64,000 nucleotides of DNA from Acidobacteriota bacterium. Its GTDB lineage: Bacteria > Acidobacteriota > Terriglobia > Bryobacterales > Bryobacteraceae. The stretch covers positions 47,081-111,080 of the forward strand of contig JAFKEE010000044.1 in NCBI GenBank assembly GCA_017307505.1, in the 5' to 3' direction. The first letter of the stretch is position 1; each line of letters begins with the position of its first letter. The translations under genes and the position numbers were made by a program. The notes beneath the pieces were generated by a model. That model saw only the letters and a list, made by a program, of their open reading frames with translations. It did not search any database and was not told where the DNA came from. This document shows positions 53,401 to 62,524 of the stretch, one piece after another.

Positions 53401-55241
53401 GGGAAGTTCGATGACGTGGTCGACCCCGCCACCACCACCAACCCGCTCCCATCCAGGCCGATACAGGTTCCAGAGTCCTTCCCCGCCCCGCCCGCCAGGG
53501 TGCTCCACACCACCGAGCCCAACCCGCTTGCCAGCCGCGCCACAAAGGCATCCTGCAGCCCCTGCAGCGTCCCGCTCCATGGCGCCACCAGCGGGAAATC
53601 GGACGACGGTGTCATGCCCGTGACATACACATTCTGCGCCGCATCCACCGCTAGCCCCAGCACCATCTCCGGATTTGAAACATCCCCCCGCGTCCCACCC
53701 AGGTAAGTCCCCGCAATCAACTGGCTGCCTCCGGCATCGAACTTCATCACGAACCCGTCCTGCGCGCCCTTCAACGACATCTGCGCGCCGCCCATCGGGA
53801 AGTTCAGATTCGACGAGCCCGTCGCCCCGGCCGCATACACGTTGCCCAGCGAATCCACCCCCACGGCCTTCACACTCTCGTCACCCGCCCCGCCCAGCAG
53901 CGTCGAGCCCACCAGCGTCCCCGTCTGCGAATACCGCGCCAGGAAACCGTCCTGCAGCCCGGCGTTGCTGTTCCGCCACCCATTGCCGCCTGGCAACGAG
54001 GCGGAACTGCTATCTCCGCCGATCCACACCTGCGTCGCCGTCAGCGCCAGGGCGTTGCCCGACTCGCTCTGCGCTCCGCCGAAGTACGTACTGAACGCAA
54101 AAGCGCTCCCCGCCGGATTCAGCTTCAGCAGGAACGCATCCTTGTAACCCGATATCGCCGCCTGCGCCGCATTCACTACCGGGAAATTCGTCGACGTCGT
54201 CCACCCTGTCACATAGGCGGCCCCCATCCCATCCACCGCCAGCGCGAAAGCCCGGTCGTCTCCCGAACCGCCAATGTAGGTCGCATACACCAGCCGTCCT
54301 GTCGACGCCTGGATCTTCGCGACATATGCATCCACTCCGCCCATCCTCGGAGTGGCTGGCCCCTGCACCGGCACATCCGCCGCATCCGTATACCCGGCGA
54401 CATACACGTAACCCGCCGCGTCCACCGCCACACCCGTCGCCGCCGACGCCCCATAGCCGCCCACCAGCGCACTGAACGTCACCACCGGATCAATCACCAG
54501 CGGATGGCTGCGGTCGTATTCCCCCACTTCGAAACCCGCGGCGCCATCCGGCCGCACCAAATATCGGCCCGCCACCCGTACCATGCGTCCGTCCAGCCAC
54601 TGGTAGATCAGCGGCTCCGCCTCATGCCAGGCGCCTGCACCGGTCTCGATCCGCAGTGACCCGTCCCTCTCCGCCAGGATCCTCTCCGCCGGCGCATACC
54701 GAACCCGGATCACCGCCGGGTCGGTGCCCGGCGCCACCACATACTCCGACTTCAACGCCCCCCGCTCGCCCGTCAGACGCAGGTCCACGCCCCGGTACAG
54801 TTCGCGGATCCACAGCGACTCGTACGCCGCCACACCGCTGCGCCAGCGCTCCGGAGCATTGCCCAGCAGCAGGTTCACCGTGCCCGAACCTACCCCCTCT
54901 GCTTCCACGCGCGCCTGCCGGCAGCGGTCGTCAAACGAGATCCCGATGGAATCCGCACCGTCTCGCAACCACAGCCCTTCGGCACTGATCCGCGCCTGCT
55001 GCAGCCCGCCCCGCGCCATCCACTGGCCTGCGCCCGTTTCGTGAAAGACGAGAGGCAACCCCTGCATCCGCAACGCCGCGGCTTCGGCGCCAACACTTCG
55101 GGGTGCGCCCCACACACCCGGCCCACCCGGCAGGAATCCACAGAGAAGAAGGAAGCAGATCGTGCGGCATCCACCATGCCGCTTGGTCCCAGCGTCGCCA
55201 CCGCTCAGGGCCGGTGCCGCGGGCCGGAAAAATCCAGTCAC
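50472..55241 (-). CDS. Giant exported SBBP-repeat protein with six C-terminal modules
   Basis: No in-frame ATG precedes the signal peptide; GTG 55241 is the best start and gives 1589 residues with TICFLLLCGFLPGGPGVWG as the signal core. The frame is open to 55430, but that part overlaps the glycosyltransferase gene. Residues 50-260 are a beta-rich pre-domain (LRMQGLPLVFHETGAGQWMA, VRYAPAERILAE). SBBP beta-propeller repeats follow: VAVDAAGYVYVAGYTDA, YATYIGGSGDDRAFALAVD and several copies of FSTYFGG-type motifs. From about 730, six modules of 135-145 residues repeat; each has P(A/S)xGxG, an RV(L/I)I strand, a Cys after the strand, ADDSG, NSQC and a final VWANATD-like strand. The two Cys per module suggest disulfides. 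A surface or secreted adhesin-like protein is likely. Confidence 0.82.
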   Translation of the reverse strand: MTGFFRPAAPALSGGDAGTKRHGGCRTICFLLLCGFLPGGPGVWGAPRSVGAEAAALRMQGLPLVFHETGAGQWMARGGLQQARISAEGLWLRDGADSIGISFDDRCRQARVEAEGVGSGTVNLLLGNAPERWRSGVAAYESLWIRELYRGVDLRLTGERGALKSEYVVAPGTDPAVIRVRYAPAERILAERDGSLRIETGAGAWHEAEPLIYQWLDGRMVRVAGRYLVRPDGAAGFEVGEYDRSHPLVIDPVVTFSALVGGYGASAATGVAVDAAGYVYVAGYTDAADVPVQGPATPRMGGVDAYVAKIQASTGRLVYATYIGGSGDDRAFALAVDGMGAAYVTGWTTSTNFPVVNAAQAAISGYKDAFLLKLNPAGSAFAFSTYFGGAQSESGNALALTATQVWIGGDSSSASLPGGNGWRNSNAGLQDGFLARYSQTGTLVGSTLLGGAGDESVKAVGVDSLGNVYAAGATGSSNLNFPMGGAQMSLKGAQDGFVMKFDAGGSQLIAGTYLGGTRGDVSNPEMVLGLAVDAAQNVYVTGMTPSSDFPLVAPWSGTLQGLQDAFVARLASGLGSVVWSTLAGGAGKDSGTCIGLDGSGLVVVAGSTTSSNFPLQNATQVASGGGSDGFVMRMAADGASVAFSTYTGGSAGEGVTALALGAGGTVYVAGQSGSGDYPQKNPVQAVAGSALRMFVTRIAMGVLPSGLAVAPNAGTGSTRTFAFSATHSGGASQIGVVELMVAPAAASAQVCRVRYDHATGLLALASDSGLAWSTVALGSSSSVGNSQCSLTGSGATAVSAGNTLTVTATVSFAAGFAGPRQLYVNASSLSGEETGFSPAGAWTVTTASNQTPAASLVTPASGNGSSAKFNVVFSDTDGGADIVTARVIVNTSAVDANSCSIRVQRAAGVVELAADSGSTWSSGTAGGSGTLQNSQCQVKLVSSSVAVSGSTLTVALDVVFADAYAGQRNVFALATDASGASGPWKQLGSWTVTGPVVNTAPVAVAVNPSSGSGAAQVFTFSYTDANGAADLALLRVLINSQQTAAAGCYFVWDRGAGMIWLADDSGAVWAAAARIGTEESASNSQCRVSAAGSSVVSNGTGLMMAVSVSFFSGFNGVKSVYANATDGTGLTSPSPQLGSYTVLAASTQPTGPLAVSPAAGSGAGQVFTFTFTDPRGAADLTWLRVLLHAQQTAVGGCYLEVDPVGLIAYLYDDAGTGYSAARLGTSDSVQNSQCRLMAAGSSVSFSGTQVTLNLDLRFQAGFAGLRSVWANASDQTGFTSGSPQLGVYMVDAAGGQALGPVSMTPASGSGAAQSFTFVFADPKGAPDLAWMRVLIHSQQTASQACYLAVERATQIIYLADDSGSNWVQTVMGSSGTARNSQCSVSGAGSSMGLSGGLATVVLNVSFTAAFNGTKSVWANATDGAGVTSASPQIGSFTVAVTGGNQMPAPLSVTPANGGGSRQVFTFSYSDGNGGEDVEMPRVLIHSQQTGDHGCYFQLTRSAGTLSLADDAGGAWTQVRLGQGETAQNSQCVLYGATSSVSVSGNTLTVAVDVGFKPAFAGAKSIWMNATDLGGLTSDSPLKGVYTVTP

Positions 55242-55282
55242 GACCGGCTTATCGGCTTGAAGATCAGGAATCGGAGAGAAAA

Positions 55283-56452
55283 TTAGGGCAGGCTGCGGAT
55301 TTCGATCATCCGCCAACCCATTCGTACACCGGCCACACCGCGCCCGTCGGACAACCGCACACTCCAGGCACAGGTAAACACCAGCGACACCGCCTCCTCC
55401 ACTCCCTCTGGAGGCAACTCTACCGCCCACTCAAAGGGCCCTGACCGGAACCGCCCCGACGCCACTACGCCAGCCCCTGCACTCACATCGATTCGCTGCG
55501 CCCCCGGACTGCCCGCCGAATCCGGTATCTCGCCCTTCACCACAAACCGGCGCGTCCCCCCAGGCAGCATCCAGTACATCCTGCGGCCGGCCCAGCCGCC
55601 GGGATAGTAACCCTGCGCGTGCAGCCATACCCGGTCGATCTTCCAGCGGCAGAGCTGGAACACCCGCAACGCCAGCCACTCCAGGCCCACCCGCCGCAGC
55701 GCTCCGCTCCAGATCTTGTCATACGTGTCCAACCCGTAATACCAGCACCCCGGACCCCACCACCACCCCGTCTGCCGCCGCAACGTCCCCCACAGCTCCC
55801 GGAACCGCCGCCCGCCCCCTGACGCCGTCTTCGTCTCGCCATACTCCCTCAGGCATCCGAGATACTCCGGGATATACCGCAGCCCGTACCGCTTGCCCAG
55901 CCTCACCAGCAGGTCCCAATCCATCGACCAGTGGAGCGACACCCTCAGCCACCCCACTTCTTCCACGGCCAGCCGCCGGAAGAACACACTCTGCTGCAGG
56001 ATCGTGTCGCACACCCAGGTCAGCCGCCACAGGTTGAACGGCTCGGTGGCCGGAAACCGGCCCGTCACCTGGCCTTCGCGGTCAATACAATAGCCTTCCC
56101 CGTAAATCGCCCCGACCTCCGGAGCCTCCTGAAAGGCCCGCACCGCCGCCGATACCGCACCCGGCAGCAGCACATCATCGGAATTGAGCCACGCCACAAT
56201 CTCGCCCCGGGCCCGGCGGAAGCCTTTGTTGATGGCATCGCTCTGCCCTCCATCCGGCTCGGAGACAAACGTCAGACGCCCGGCATATTCCGCCGCAATC
56301 CCGGCCGTGCCATCGGTCGATCCGCCATCCATCACCAGGTATTCGATACGAGGATAGTCCTGCGTTAAGACGCTTTCGATCGTTGCCCGGATGAATCCTG
56401 CCTGGTTGTAGGAAGGCGTGACGATCGTCACCAGCGGCTGGTACGCTTCCAT
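55283..56452 (-). CDS. Family 2 glycosyltransferase with C-terminal extension
   Basis: The start is set at ATG 56452, which overlaps the upstream gene's stop (ATGA); the open frame to 56851 is inside that gene. The 389-residue product opens PLVTIVTPSYNQAGFI, has MDGGSTDGT (about 40-48) and the metal-binding AWLNSDDVLLPG (about 87-98), and LHWSMDWDLLVRLG, whose acidic residues complete a GT-A active site. Residues 300-389 are an extra beta-rich domain (FVVKGEIPDSAGSPGAQRID, FEWAVELP). It probably adds a sugar in envelope polysaccharide or glycan synthesis. It is translationally coupled with the upstream glycosyltransferase. Confidence 0.88.
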   Translation of the reverse strand: MEAYQPLVTIVTPSYNQAGFIRATIESVLTQDYPRIEYLVMDGGSTDGTAGIAAEYAGRLTFVSEPDGGQSDAINKGFRRARGEIVAWLNSDDVLLPGAVSAAVRAFQEAPEVGAIYGEGYCIDREGQVTGRFPATEPFNLWRLTWVCDTILQQSVFFRRLAVEEVGWLRVSLHWSMDWDLLVRLGKRYGLRYIPEYLGCLREYGETKTASGGGRRFRELWGTLRRQTGWWWGPGCWYYGLDTYDKIWSGALRRVGLEWLALRVFQLCRWKIDRVWLHAQGYYPGGWAGRRMYWMLPGGTRRFVVKGEIPDSAGSPGAQRIDVSAGAGVVASGRFRSGPFEWAVELPPEGVEEAVSLVFTCAWSVRLSDGRGVAGVRMGWRMIEIRSLP

Positions 56453-58293
56453 CACCGCGAATCTCCGCCTTGCCGCCACTCGCGCCAGTAACGCTGTCGC
56501 TGCCCCCGGTTCACCGCCAGGCCTCGAATAAGGCTCGCCCATTGGCCGCTCAGCGCACCTCTGCGGCCCAACAACCGCAGCGCGGCCCGGCCATCGATCC
56601 ACGCTTCGGGCACATACCCGAATTGTGCCAGCACCAGCTCTATCGCTCCGGCGCGCAACCGTTCCACATCCTCGGCCTCGAACGCCGCCGGACTTCCCCA
56701 CACCGCCACACACTCCGCCAGCCCGATCACCTGATGCCCTTCGGACACCCGCAGCCGCAGTTTCAGCTCTGCCAGCGCGTCCAGCCCAACCGGTAGTCCG
56801 CCGGCCCCTTCCACCGCGGCACGCCCATAAAACGCTCCAGGCGGAGCCCATGCCGGTCCATAGTTCAGGTCTTCATACAGGTACGGCGCCTTGCCCTCCA
56901 CCTCGGAACCGAGTTTTGCCAATCCATAAATCAACCCCGCTCTCGGATTCCGCCGCCACGCCTTGGCCACGGTGGACGCCGCCCCGGGCAGCCATTCATC
57001 TCCAGGCCGCAGCACGTTCAACAAGTGGCCGGCGATCGCTGGAAACGCAACCGGCCCGCCGGCCGCTGCCTGCCAGGCCACATGCGGATAGTCCTGGGCC
57101 CGCACCGAAGCCAGGGCCGGCGCAATCGCGGCCTCTCCGCCAGGCAGGGCCACCGAGATCACCGGCCACTCCGTAACTTCGATCGGAGCCGGAGCCCGGT
57201 AACCGCTCGCCGTCACCGTTCGGAAGGCCGCCAGCGTCGTCTCCACGGCCTGCTCCCAGGTGAATTGCGAGGCCCTCTTCCTGCCCTCGGTTGTCAATCG
57301 CCGGCCGAGCTCCTCATCGCCCAGCACCGTCTCCACGGCCACTGCAATGGAAGCCGGATCCTCGGGCTCAACCAGCACCGCACAGCCGCCGGCTACCTCT
57401 TCCGCCGCCCCGCCGCGCGAAGTAATCACCGGCACGCCAGCGTGCATCGCTTCCAGCACCGGAATCCCAAAGCCCTCAAACAACGTGGGGAATAACAGCC
57501 CGCGCGAGCGCCGGTACAACTCCGGCACCACTTCACGGTCCAACCGCCCCAGTAGCATCACGCGGTCACTCAGTCCCAGATGATCCACCAGCCGCTGCAC
57601 GCCTTCTCGTTCCGGGCCTTCTCCTCCCGTGCACACCAGGTGCAGGTTGGAATCCCCATGCTCGTGCACCAGCTTCAACGCCTTCAGCGCATTGGCATGA
57701 TTCTTATGCGGCCAGTAGAAGGCCGGAAAGTAAAGATAGCTGGCAGGCAGTTCCGGCAGCCCGGGCAATGCCGCAGAGGGGCGCTGCGCAGAAAACTCGC
57801 TGCCGGCGCCGTGCCCGCAAACCACCACCTTCTCCGCCGCCAACTGATACCGGTCGACTATCGTTCGCTTGGAGAACTCTGAGCACGTCAGCACGACCCC
57901 GGCGTTCTTCGCGCTCGGCTCGTAGTTCCTGCAACGCCTCTGCCGCTCCCGCTCGTCAAAATAGACAGGAAAGAACTCGTGCTGCAGATCAGGGATCATC
58001 ACCGCGGAGGGTATGGGCGGATCCAGCGGTTCCAAGGTATGCAGCGGGCAGAACAGCAGGTCAAAGCCGCCCCTGGCTACCGCCTCCAGCATGGGCCGGC
58101 CTTCGTCCGGCACAGCCTTCAGCTCCACCGGACCCTCCACCATCGCCTGCACCGCGGCCATCTCGGAAGGCTGGGCGAAAATCGTCAGCTTTTGACCGCG
58201 CCGGACCAGTCCGTGCAGAATGGCCTGCAGGTAATTCTCCTGACCGCCGATACGCCCTTTGAGATAGTGCCGGACGTTGACAGCAATGTGCAT
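56452..58293 (-). CDS. GT4-type glycosyltransferase with a degenerate GT2-like C-terminal half
   Basis: The ATG at 58293 is preferred to the GTG 6 bp upstream. The 613-residue product has a GT-B fold in residues 1-365: AVNVRHYLKGRIGGQENYL, YLYFPAFYWPHKNH (acceptor and donor lobes), CTGGEGPEREG and FPTLFEGFGIPVLEAMHAGV (about 275-294, EX7E donor motif). Residues 380-590 resemble a family 2 domain (VISVALPGGEAAIAPALASV, LRPGDEWLPGAASTVAKAW) in which the DxD is GDEWL and the DGGS segment is lost, so this half is probably non-catalytic. It could orient the acceptor. It is co-translated with the GT2 gene. Confidence 0.82.
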   Translation of the reverse strand: MHIAVNVRHYLKGRIGGQENYLQAILHGLVRRGQKLTIFAQPSEMAAVQAMVEGPVELKAVPDEGRPMLEAVARGGFDLLFCPLHTLEPLDPPIPSAVMIPDLQHEFFPVYFDERERQRRCRNYEPSAKNAGVVLTCSEFSKRTIVDRYQLAAEKVVVCGHGAGSEFSAQRPSAALPGLPELPASYLYFPAFYWPHKNHANALKALKLVHEHGDSNLHLVCTGGEGPEREGVQRLVDHLGLSDRVMLLGRLDREVVPELYRRSRGLLFPTLFEGFGIPVLEAMHAGVPVITSRGGAAEEVAGGCAVLVEPEDPASIAVAVETVLGDEELGRRLTTEGRKRASQFTWEQAVETTLAAFRTVTASGYRAPAPIEVTEWPVISVALPGGEAAIAPALASVRAQDYPHVAWQAAAGGPVAFPAIAGHLLNVLRPGDEWLPGAASTVAKAWRRNPRAGLIYGLAKLGSEVEGKAPYLYEDLNYGPAWAPPGAFYGRAAVEGAGGLPVGLDALAELKLRLRVSEGHQVIGLAECVAVWGSPAAFEAEDVERLRAGAIELVLAQFGYVPEAWIDGRAALRLLGRRGALSGQWASLIRGLAVNRGQRQRYWREWRQGGDSR

Positions 58294-58351
58294 GATCACG
58301 GGGGGCAGGGTTCAATTTCAGCTCTCACCGTAACATACTGTAGTAGGTCGC

Positions 58352-59260
58352 TTGAATAACACAATCTCCATCGTCACGCCGACCTACGGCATGGCGGAAT
58401 ACCTCAGATGCGCTATCGATAGCGTACTGAGCCAGGAGTGTGCTCCCTGCGATTACCTCGTCGCCGATGGTGGTTCGTCCGACGGAACGGTTGAGCTGTT
58501 GCAGAGCTTCAACGGCCGTCTCCACTGGCGTTCTGAAAGAGATGGAGGAGCCGCCGCGGCCCTCCAGCGCGCCTTCCGGGAAGCAAAAGGTGAGATCCTC
58601 ACCTGGCTCAACGCCGACGACGTCATGCTGCCTGGCACCCTCGCTCAGGTGCGGCAGGCCTTCGAACGCTATCCCGACGCCGTCGCGGTCTACAGCGGCG
58701 CCTCCTGGGTCGACCAGAACCTTCAACTCATCCGCCCTTATCCAGTCATCGCCGACGCCGTGCGGCACCTCCACGAAGAGTGCCTCATCTGCCAGCCCGC
58801 CTGCTTCTTTCGGGCGGATGCCTACCATGCCTGCGGCGGCATCGATCCCAGGCTCCAGTCCGCTTTCGACTACGACCTCTGGATCCGCCTCTCCCGCCTG
58901 GGCCGCCTGGTTTACGTGCCCGGCGAATGGGCTTGGTCCCGCATGCACACCGCAAACAAGAGCCTCGGCCAGCGCCAGCAGGCCTTTCGCGAAGGCGAGC
59001 AGGTGCTCATGCGTCACTTCGACTACGTTCCCTTCTCCTGGATTTACTCCCGCCGCGTCAACAAGCTCGATGGCCGCGATCAGTTCTTTGAGCCCCTGGA
59101 GCCCTCGCTCTTCGCGTACCTCTCCTGCCTCCCGGAAGGCCTTGCCAAGAACCATCGCCATCCCATTCGCTATCTGGATGACTGGGCCGCGCAAATCAGC
59201 TGGCGCGCCGCCATCCGCATGCTCGGCTTGAAGGGACCAGGCCTGAAGGGACGATCCTGA
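58352..59260 (+). CDS. Family 2 glycosyltransferase
   Basis: This 302-residue GT-A enzyme starts at TTG 58352. It has SIVTPTYGMAEYLRCAID, VADGGSSDGT (about 32-41), LTWLNADDVMLPGT (about 85-98, metal site) and QSAFDYDLWIRLSRLGR (about 168-184). All catalytic Asp residues are present. It is divergent from the GT4 gene with about 60 bp between, and the membrane protein gene follows after 3 bp. It belongs with an envelope glycan assembly island. Confidence 0.88.
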   Translation: MNNTISIVTPTYGMAEYLRCAIDSVLSQECAPCDYLVADGGSSDGTVELLQSFNGRLHWRSERDGGAAAALQRAFREAKGEILTWLNADDVMLPGTLAQVRQAFERYPDAVAVYSGASWVDQNLQLIRPYPVIADAVRHLHEECLICQPACFFRADAYHACGGIDPRLQSAFDYDLWIRLSRLGRLVYVPGEWAWSRMHTANKSLGQRQQAFREGEQVLMRHFDYVPFSWIYSRRVNKLDGRDQFFEPLEPSLFAYLSCLPEGLAKNHRHPIRYLDDWAAQISWRAAIRMLGLKGPGLKGRS

Positions 59261-59263
59261 CCC

Positions 59264-61018
59264 GTGTGGCTGGCGGGCAGCGTGCTGCTCCTGTCCGTTC
59301 TGCTGCTCGCCTGCTCCTTCACCGGACGCGCGGTGTTCGCCATCTCCAGGTCATTCCGCCGCCCCGCGGCCGCTCTGTGGTTCTCCCCGGTCACGGGCCT
59401 GGCCGTCTGGATCCATGCAGCTACCCTGCTCGGTTGGACCGCCGGCTTCCCCCGGCCCGCTTCCACCGCCTCAATGGCCTTGCTGCTGGCCGTCAGCGCC
59501 TGGCTTCTGCGCCGCGATTGGCGGCCGCTCTTCCGCCAGTTCTGGCTTCTCGCGCCCGCCACTCTGGCCGGCGGCTTCGGCCTTTTCTGCTGCCTGCTCC
59601 GGTTCCAGGGCTTCAACCCGTTCAACGACGCGTTCACTTACCTGGTCCATGCGCGCTGGCTGCAGCACCATGCGTTCGCTGAGGCAGTCACCCGTGATCT
59701 GCTGCAGCCCGCCCTCTCCCAGGTCTTTCTCTATCAGGCCGGCCACCACCGCATGGGCGCTTCGTTCCTGCTGGCGTGGATCCAGTCCCTGTGCGGCAGC
59801 GAGTGGCCGCATGAGGTTTTACCCGGTGTAGTGGCGCTGACACTCGCCTGCGGCGGCCTCGCCCTCTCCGGAGCCGTCTCCTGCGCCACCCCCCTCCGCC
59901 GGCGCTTCCTCCTGGTTCTGGGCCTGCTGCCTGGCCTCACGCTCTCCGGCATCACCTTCGGCTCCGTGCACGGCTTCCTGCCCCAATGCTTCGGTCTCGC
60001 CTTTGGCCTCGCCGCCATGGCGCTCGCCGCTGGTCGCCAGGCATGGCTCCCTGCTGCACTCTGTTTCAGCGCCCAGGTCTATTCATACCCCGAAGCCCTT
60101 CCCTTCACCGCCATCGGGCTGCTTGCGCTCCTCCTGCCTCGCGCGGCTCGCCCCACCGCTCTGCGCACCCTCGCCGCCGGCGTCCTGTTTGCAGCTCCCG
60201 AATGGCCCCGCCTGGCGCACAGCCTCGCCTATCAGGTGTCCGCCGTGGCCGGCGTGAATTCGCCTTTCTCCGCGCATGAGGCCCTGGAACACGCCACTGG
60301 CTTCAATGCCGGACCGTGGCAGGACCGCATGAGCCTCTTCTTGCAGCCCCATTTGAACCTGCTGCTCTGCATCGTGGTCCTCTCGGTATCTGCCTGGGGC
60401 CTGAGCCGGGCCCGCCGCAGGGCGGTTCTGCTGCCATTCGCTGCCACTTTGGCAGTCCTGCTTCTTGCCTGGACATGGTTCCGTTTCGGAACCAGGAATC
60501 CCTGGGACGGTACCCTGGGCGATCCATGGCGGCAGGCCCGCGCGGCCACCTACGCGGCCTATCCTGCGTTCGTCTTGCTTGCCTGCGGCCTCGCTCTGTT
60601 GTGGCGCGGGAAGCCCCGCCTGAGGCCCGCGCTGGGCATTCTACTGGCGGTGTGGCTCGGGATGGGCGCGCTCCAGCACTACCGCCTGGCCGAACCCCGG
60701 CTTCTGACCATGCAACTGGAGCTGTCCTGCACCACAGACTGCTGGCAGCCGCTCACCACCCTCCAAGACACGGCTCCGCCCGGTTCGGTGCAATTGCAGG
60801 GCTTCGACGAGGAGCACCTGAAACTACGCCGCTTCCTCACCTACATTCTGATGGACCACCCGATCGCGGCCGATTGGAGCCAGGACGACTACCTGGGCCC
60901 AAACCTCCCACATACGCAAAAAGCCGCCCCGGGTCCAGCAGACTGGCTGCTGACACCGGAGCGGCCTTTGCATCTTCAAACGCCGATGGGACAATCGTTC
61001 GCTGTCCCGAAGCAGTAA
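59264..61018 (+). CDS. Polytopic membrane protein, possible glycan-related
   Basis: This 584-residue protein starts at GTG 59264 and has ten or more helices, with a loop after helix 3 (FQGFNPFNDAFTYLVHARWL) of the type seen in membrane glycosyltransferases of the GT39/GT-C class, including an acidic residue in the first loop. A soluble C-terminal domain (about 480-584) follows the last helix. The position 3 bp after a family 2 glycosyltransferase suggests a role in glycan assembly, such as a GT-C transferase, but this is only inferred. No motif proves it. Confidence 0.7.
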   Translation: MWLAGSVLLLSVLLLACSFTGRAVFAISRSFRRPAAALWFSPVTGLAVWIHAATLLGWTAGFPRPASTASMALLLAVSAWLLRRDWRPLFRQFWLLAPATLAGGFGLFCCLLRFQGFNPFNDAFTYLVHARWLQHHAFAEAVTRDLLQPALSQVFLYQAGHHRMGASFLLAWIQSLCGSEWPHEVLPGVVALTLACGGLALSGAVSCATPLRRRFLLVLGLLPGLTLSGITFGSVHGFLPQCFGLAFGLAAMALAAGRQAWLPAALCFSAQVYSYPEALPFTAIGLLALLLPRAARPTALRTLAAGVLFAAPEWPRLAHSLAYQVSAVAGVNSPFSAHEALEHATGFNAGPWQDRMSLFLQPHLNLLLCIVVLSVSAWGLSRARRRAVLLPFAATLAVLLLAWTWFRFGTRNPWDGTLGDPWRQARAATYAAYPAFVLLACGLALLWRGKPRLRPALGILLAVWLGMGALQHYRLAEPRLLTMQLELSCTTDCWQPLTTLQDTAPPGSVQLQGFDEEHLKLRRFLTYILMDHPIAADWSQDDYLGPNLPHTQKAAPGPADWLLTPERPLHLQTPMGQSFAVPKQ

Positions 61019-61042
61019 CGGTCCTGAGCCGGCGAACCCCGG

Positions 61043-62152
61043 CTATCCGCCCATCTCCTCCCAGGTCACGATGCGCTTCTCATAGATCGCTTTCCGGCCC
61101 ATCATCGCCGTGAGCGTGGACCGCTTGGCGGAGACAGCGTTGTTGAGAGGCAGCTTCTTGGCCCGGGCATTGTCGATGAACGCCTTCACACTCAGCAGGT
61201 CGCCGCGCTGCCCGGCATCCGGCACTTCCAGCGCGATCTCACCCCTCTGCTCGAGCTTGACCCACTTCGCCTGGGCCAGGTCGATGGCGCCCTCCGTGCC
61301 ATACACCCGCTCCTTGATCCCCGAGAACCCGGGAGGGTCGAAGTAGATGTGCGAGAACGTCACGCGAATGTCGTCCGGGAATTCGTAGATCACGGAGTAG
61401 TTGTCCATGGTCGTCCGGCCGGGGGGCACATTCTTGTAGAGGTTGATTCCGCCCGATCCCATCGCCCGCAGCGGAGGCTTACCCACCGCCCACACAAACA
61501 GGTCGATGATGTGGCACGCCTGCTCCACAATGTTGTCGCCGCTGCGCACGCGGTCAAACAGCCAGGGCTCGTTCCGCGGCAGGTCGCCCGTATGGCGGTA
61601 GCCCTGCGCATACAGCATCTTGCCCATTCCGCCCGACTGCAGGAACTTCATTGAAGCCGCACGGTTCGGATCGTGGCGCAGTTGGAATCCGGCCTGGTAG
61701 ATGCCTTTCGCGCTCTCCGTCGCCTTCAGAATCGTGTTGCACTCTTCCGGAGTCAGCGCCATCGGTTTCTCGCAGTAGACGTGCTTGCCCGCCTCCAGCG
61801 CCGCGATCGCCGGCCCGATGTGCGTGTCCACCGGAGTCGCAATGACGATCGCTTCAATGTCCTTGCGCTGCTCGATCATCTTGCGGTAATCCGCATAACC
61901 CTGCGGCTTGTGGCCCTTTTCCGTAGCCGCGTCCACGGCCTTCTTCAGGGTCTCCGGATCGATATCGCAGATCGCGATGATGTCGACGCCGGGAACCTCG
62001 AACATCTGTTTCAACAGGAAGCCGCCACGGTTGCCGACGCCGATGAATGCCACCTTCATCCGGCCCGGCGCGTCCTGAGCCCGCAGAATCGCGGGTGCGG
62101 CAACCGCCGCGGCCAGAAACCCGCGCCGCGATGCGGAATAGAAATCGGACAT
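61043..62152 (-). CDS. Tat-exported Gfo/Idh/MocA-family oxidoreductase
   Basis: The ATG at 62152 follows a GAGG ribosome-binding site and gives a 369-residue product with a Tat signal (SASRRGFLAAAVAAPAILRA). The dinucleotide loop is FIGVGNRGGFLLKQM (about 36-50). HVYCEKPMALTPEE carries the EKP motif. VEQACHIIDLFVW and the C-terminal VYGTEGAIDLAQAKW are typical of the alpha/beta domain. Exported members act on periplasmic glycosides or inositols; the substrate is not known. It is the third such enzyme in the window. The tRNA gene lies upstream. Confidence 0.9.
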   Translation of the reverse strand: MSDFYSASRRGFLAAAVAAPAILRAQDAPGRMKVAFIGVGNRGGFLLKQMFEVPGVDIIAICDIDPETLKKAVDAATEKGHKPQGYADYRKMIEQRKDIEAIVIATPVDTHIGPAIAALEAGKHVYCEKPMALTPEECNTILKATESAKGIYQAGFQLRHDPNRAASMKFLQSGGMGKMLYAQGYRHTGDLPRNEPWLFDRVRSGDNIVEQACHIIDLFVWAVGKPPLRAMGSGGINLYKNVPPGRTTMDNYSVIYEFPDDIRVTFSHIYFDPPGFSGIKERVYGTEGAIDLAQAKWVKLEQRGEIALEVPDAGQRGDLLSVKAFIDNARAKKLPLNNAVSAKRSTLTAMMGRKAIYEKRIVTWEEMGG

Positions 62153-62270
62153 AGTTTCGAACCTCGCTGTCCCAAATTGTATCGAACCCGGCACCAATCC
62201 GGGCACCACAACCGGAACGCAGTCCCCCTTCGCAAACGTCCGGTGCTTTGATATAGTGAAGAGGTAGCGT

Positions 62271-62345
62271 GGCGCTATCGTCTAAGGGTTAGGACGGAGC
62301 CCTCTCAAGGCTCTAATAGGGGTTCGAATCCCCTTAGCGCTACCA
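62271..62345 (+). tRNA. tRNA-Glu (anticodon CUC)
   Basis: A complete cloverleaf with encoded CCA. The acceptor arms GGCGCTA and TAGCGCT pair with a G:U at the end. The anticodon stem GAGCC/GGCTC encloses CTCTCAA, so the anticodon is CTC, reading GAG. The T arm is AGGGG-TTCGAAT-CCCCT. A -10-like TATAGT lies 20 bp upstream. Confidence 0.95.
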
Positions 62346-62524
62346 TTCCCCCCCTCGTTTCCCCACAACCCTCCAATCTCCGGCGCAACCTTTGGCTCAG
62401 GTGGTCGTATCGGCACAATTCCTTGTGCCCGCAGCTATCCCGCTTGAATCAGCGGGTTGTTCGTGCCTGGACGGAACAAGACCTCAAATGGAGGAGCCGT
62501 GCAGGATTCGCCAGGGAGCATAGT

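Noticed and set aside
51987..53414. 475-codon plus-strand open frame, Arg/His-rich
   Set aside because: Antisense shadow of the SBBP-module gene.
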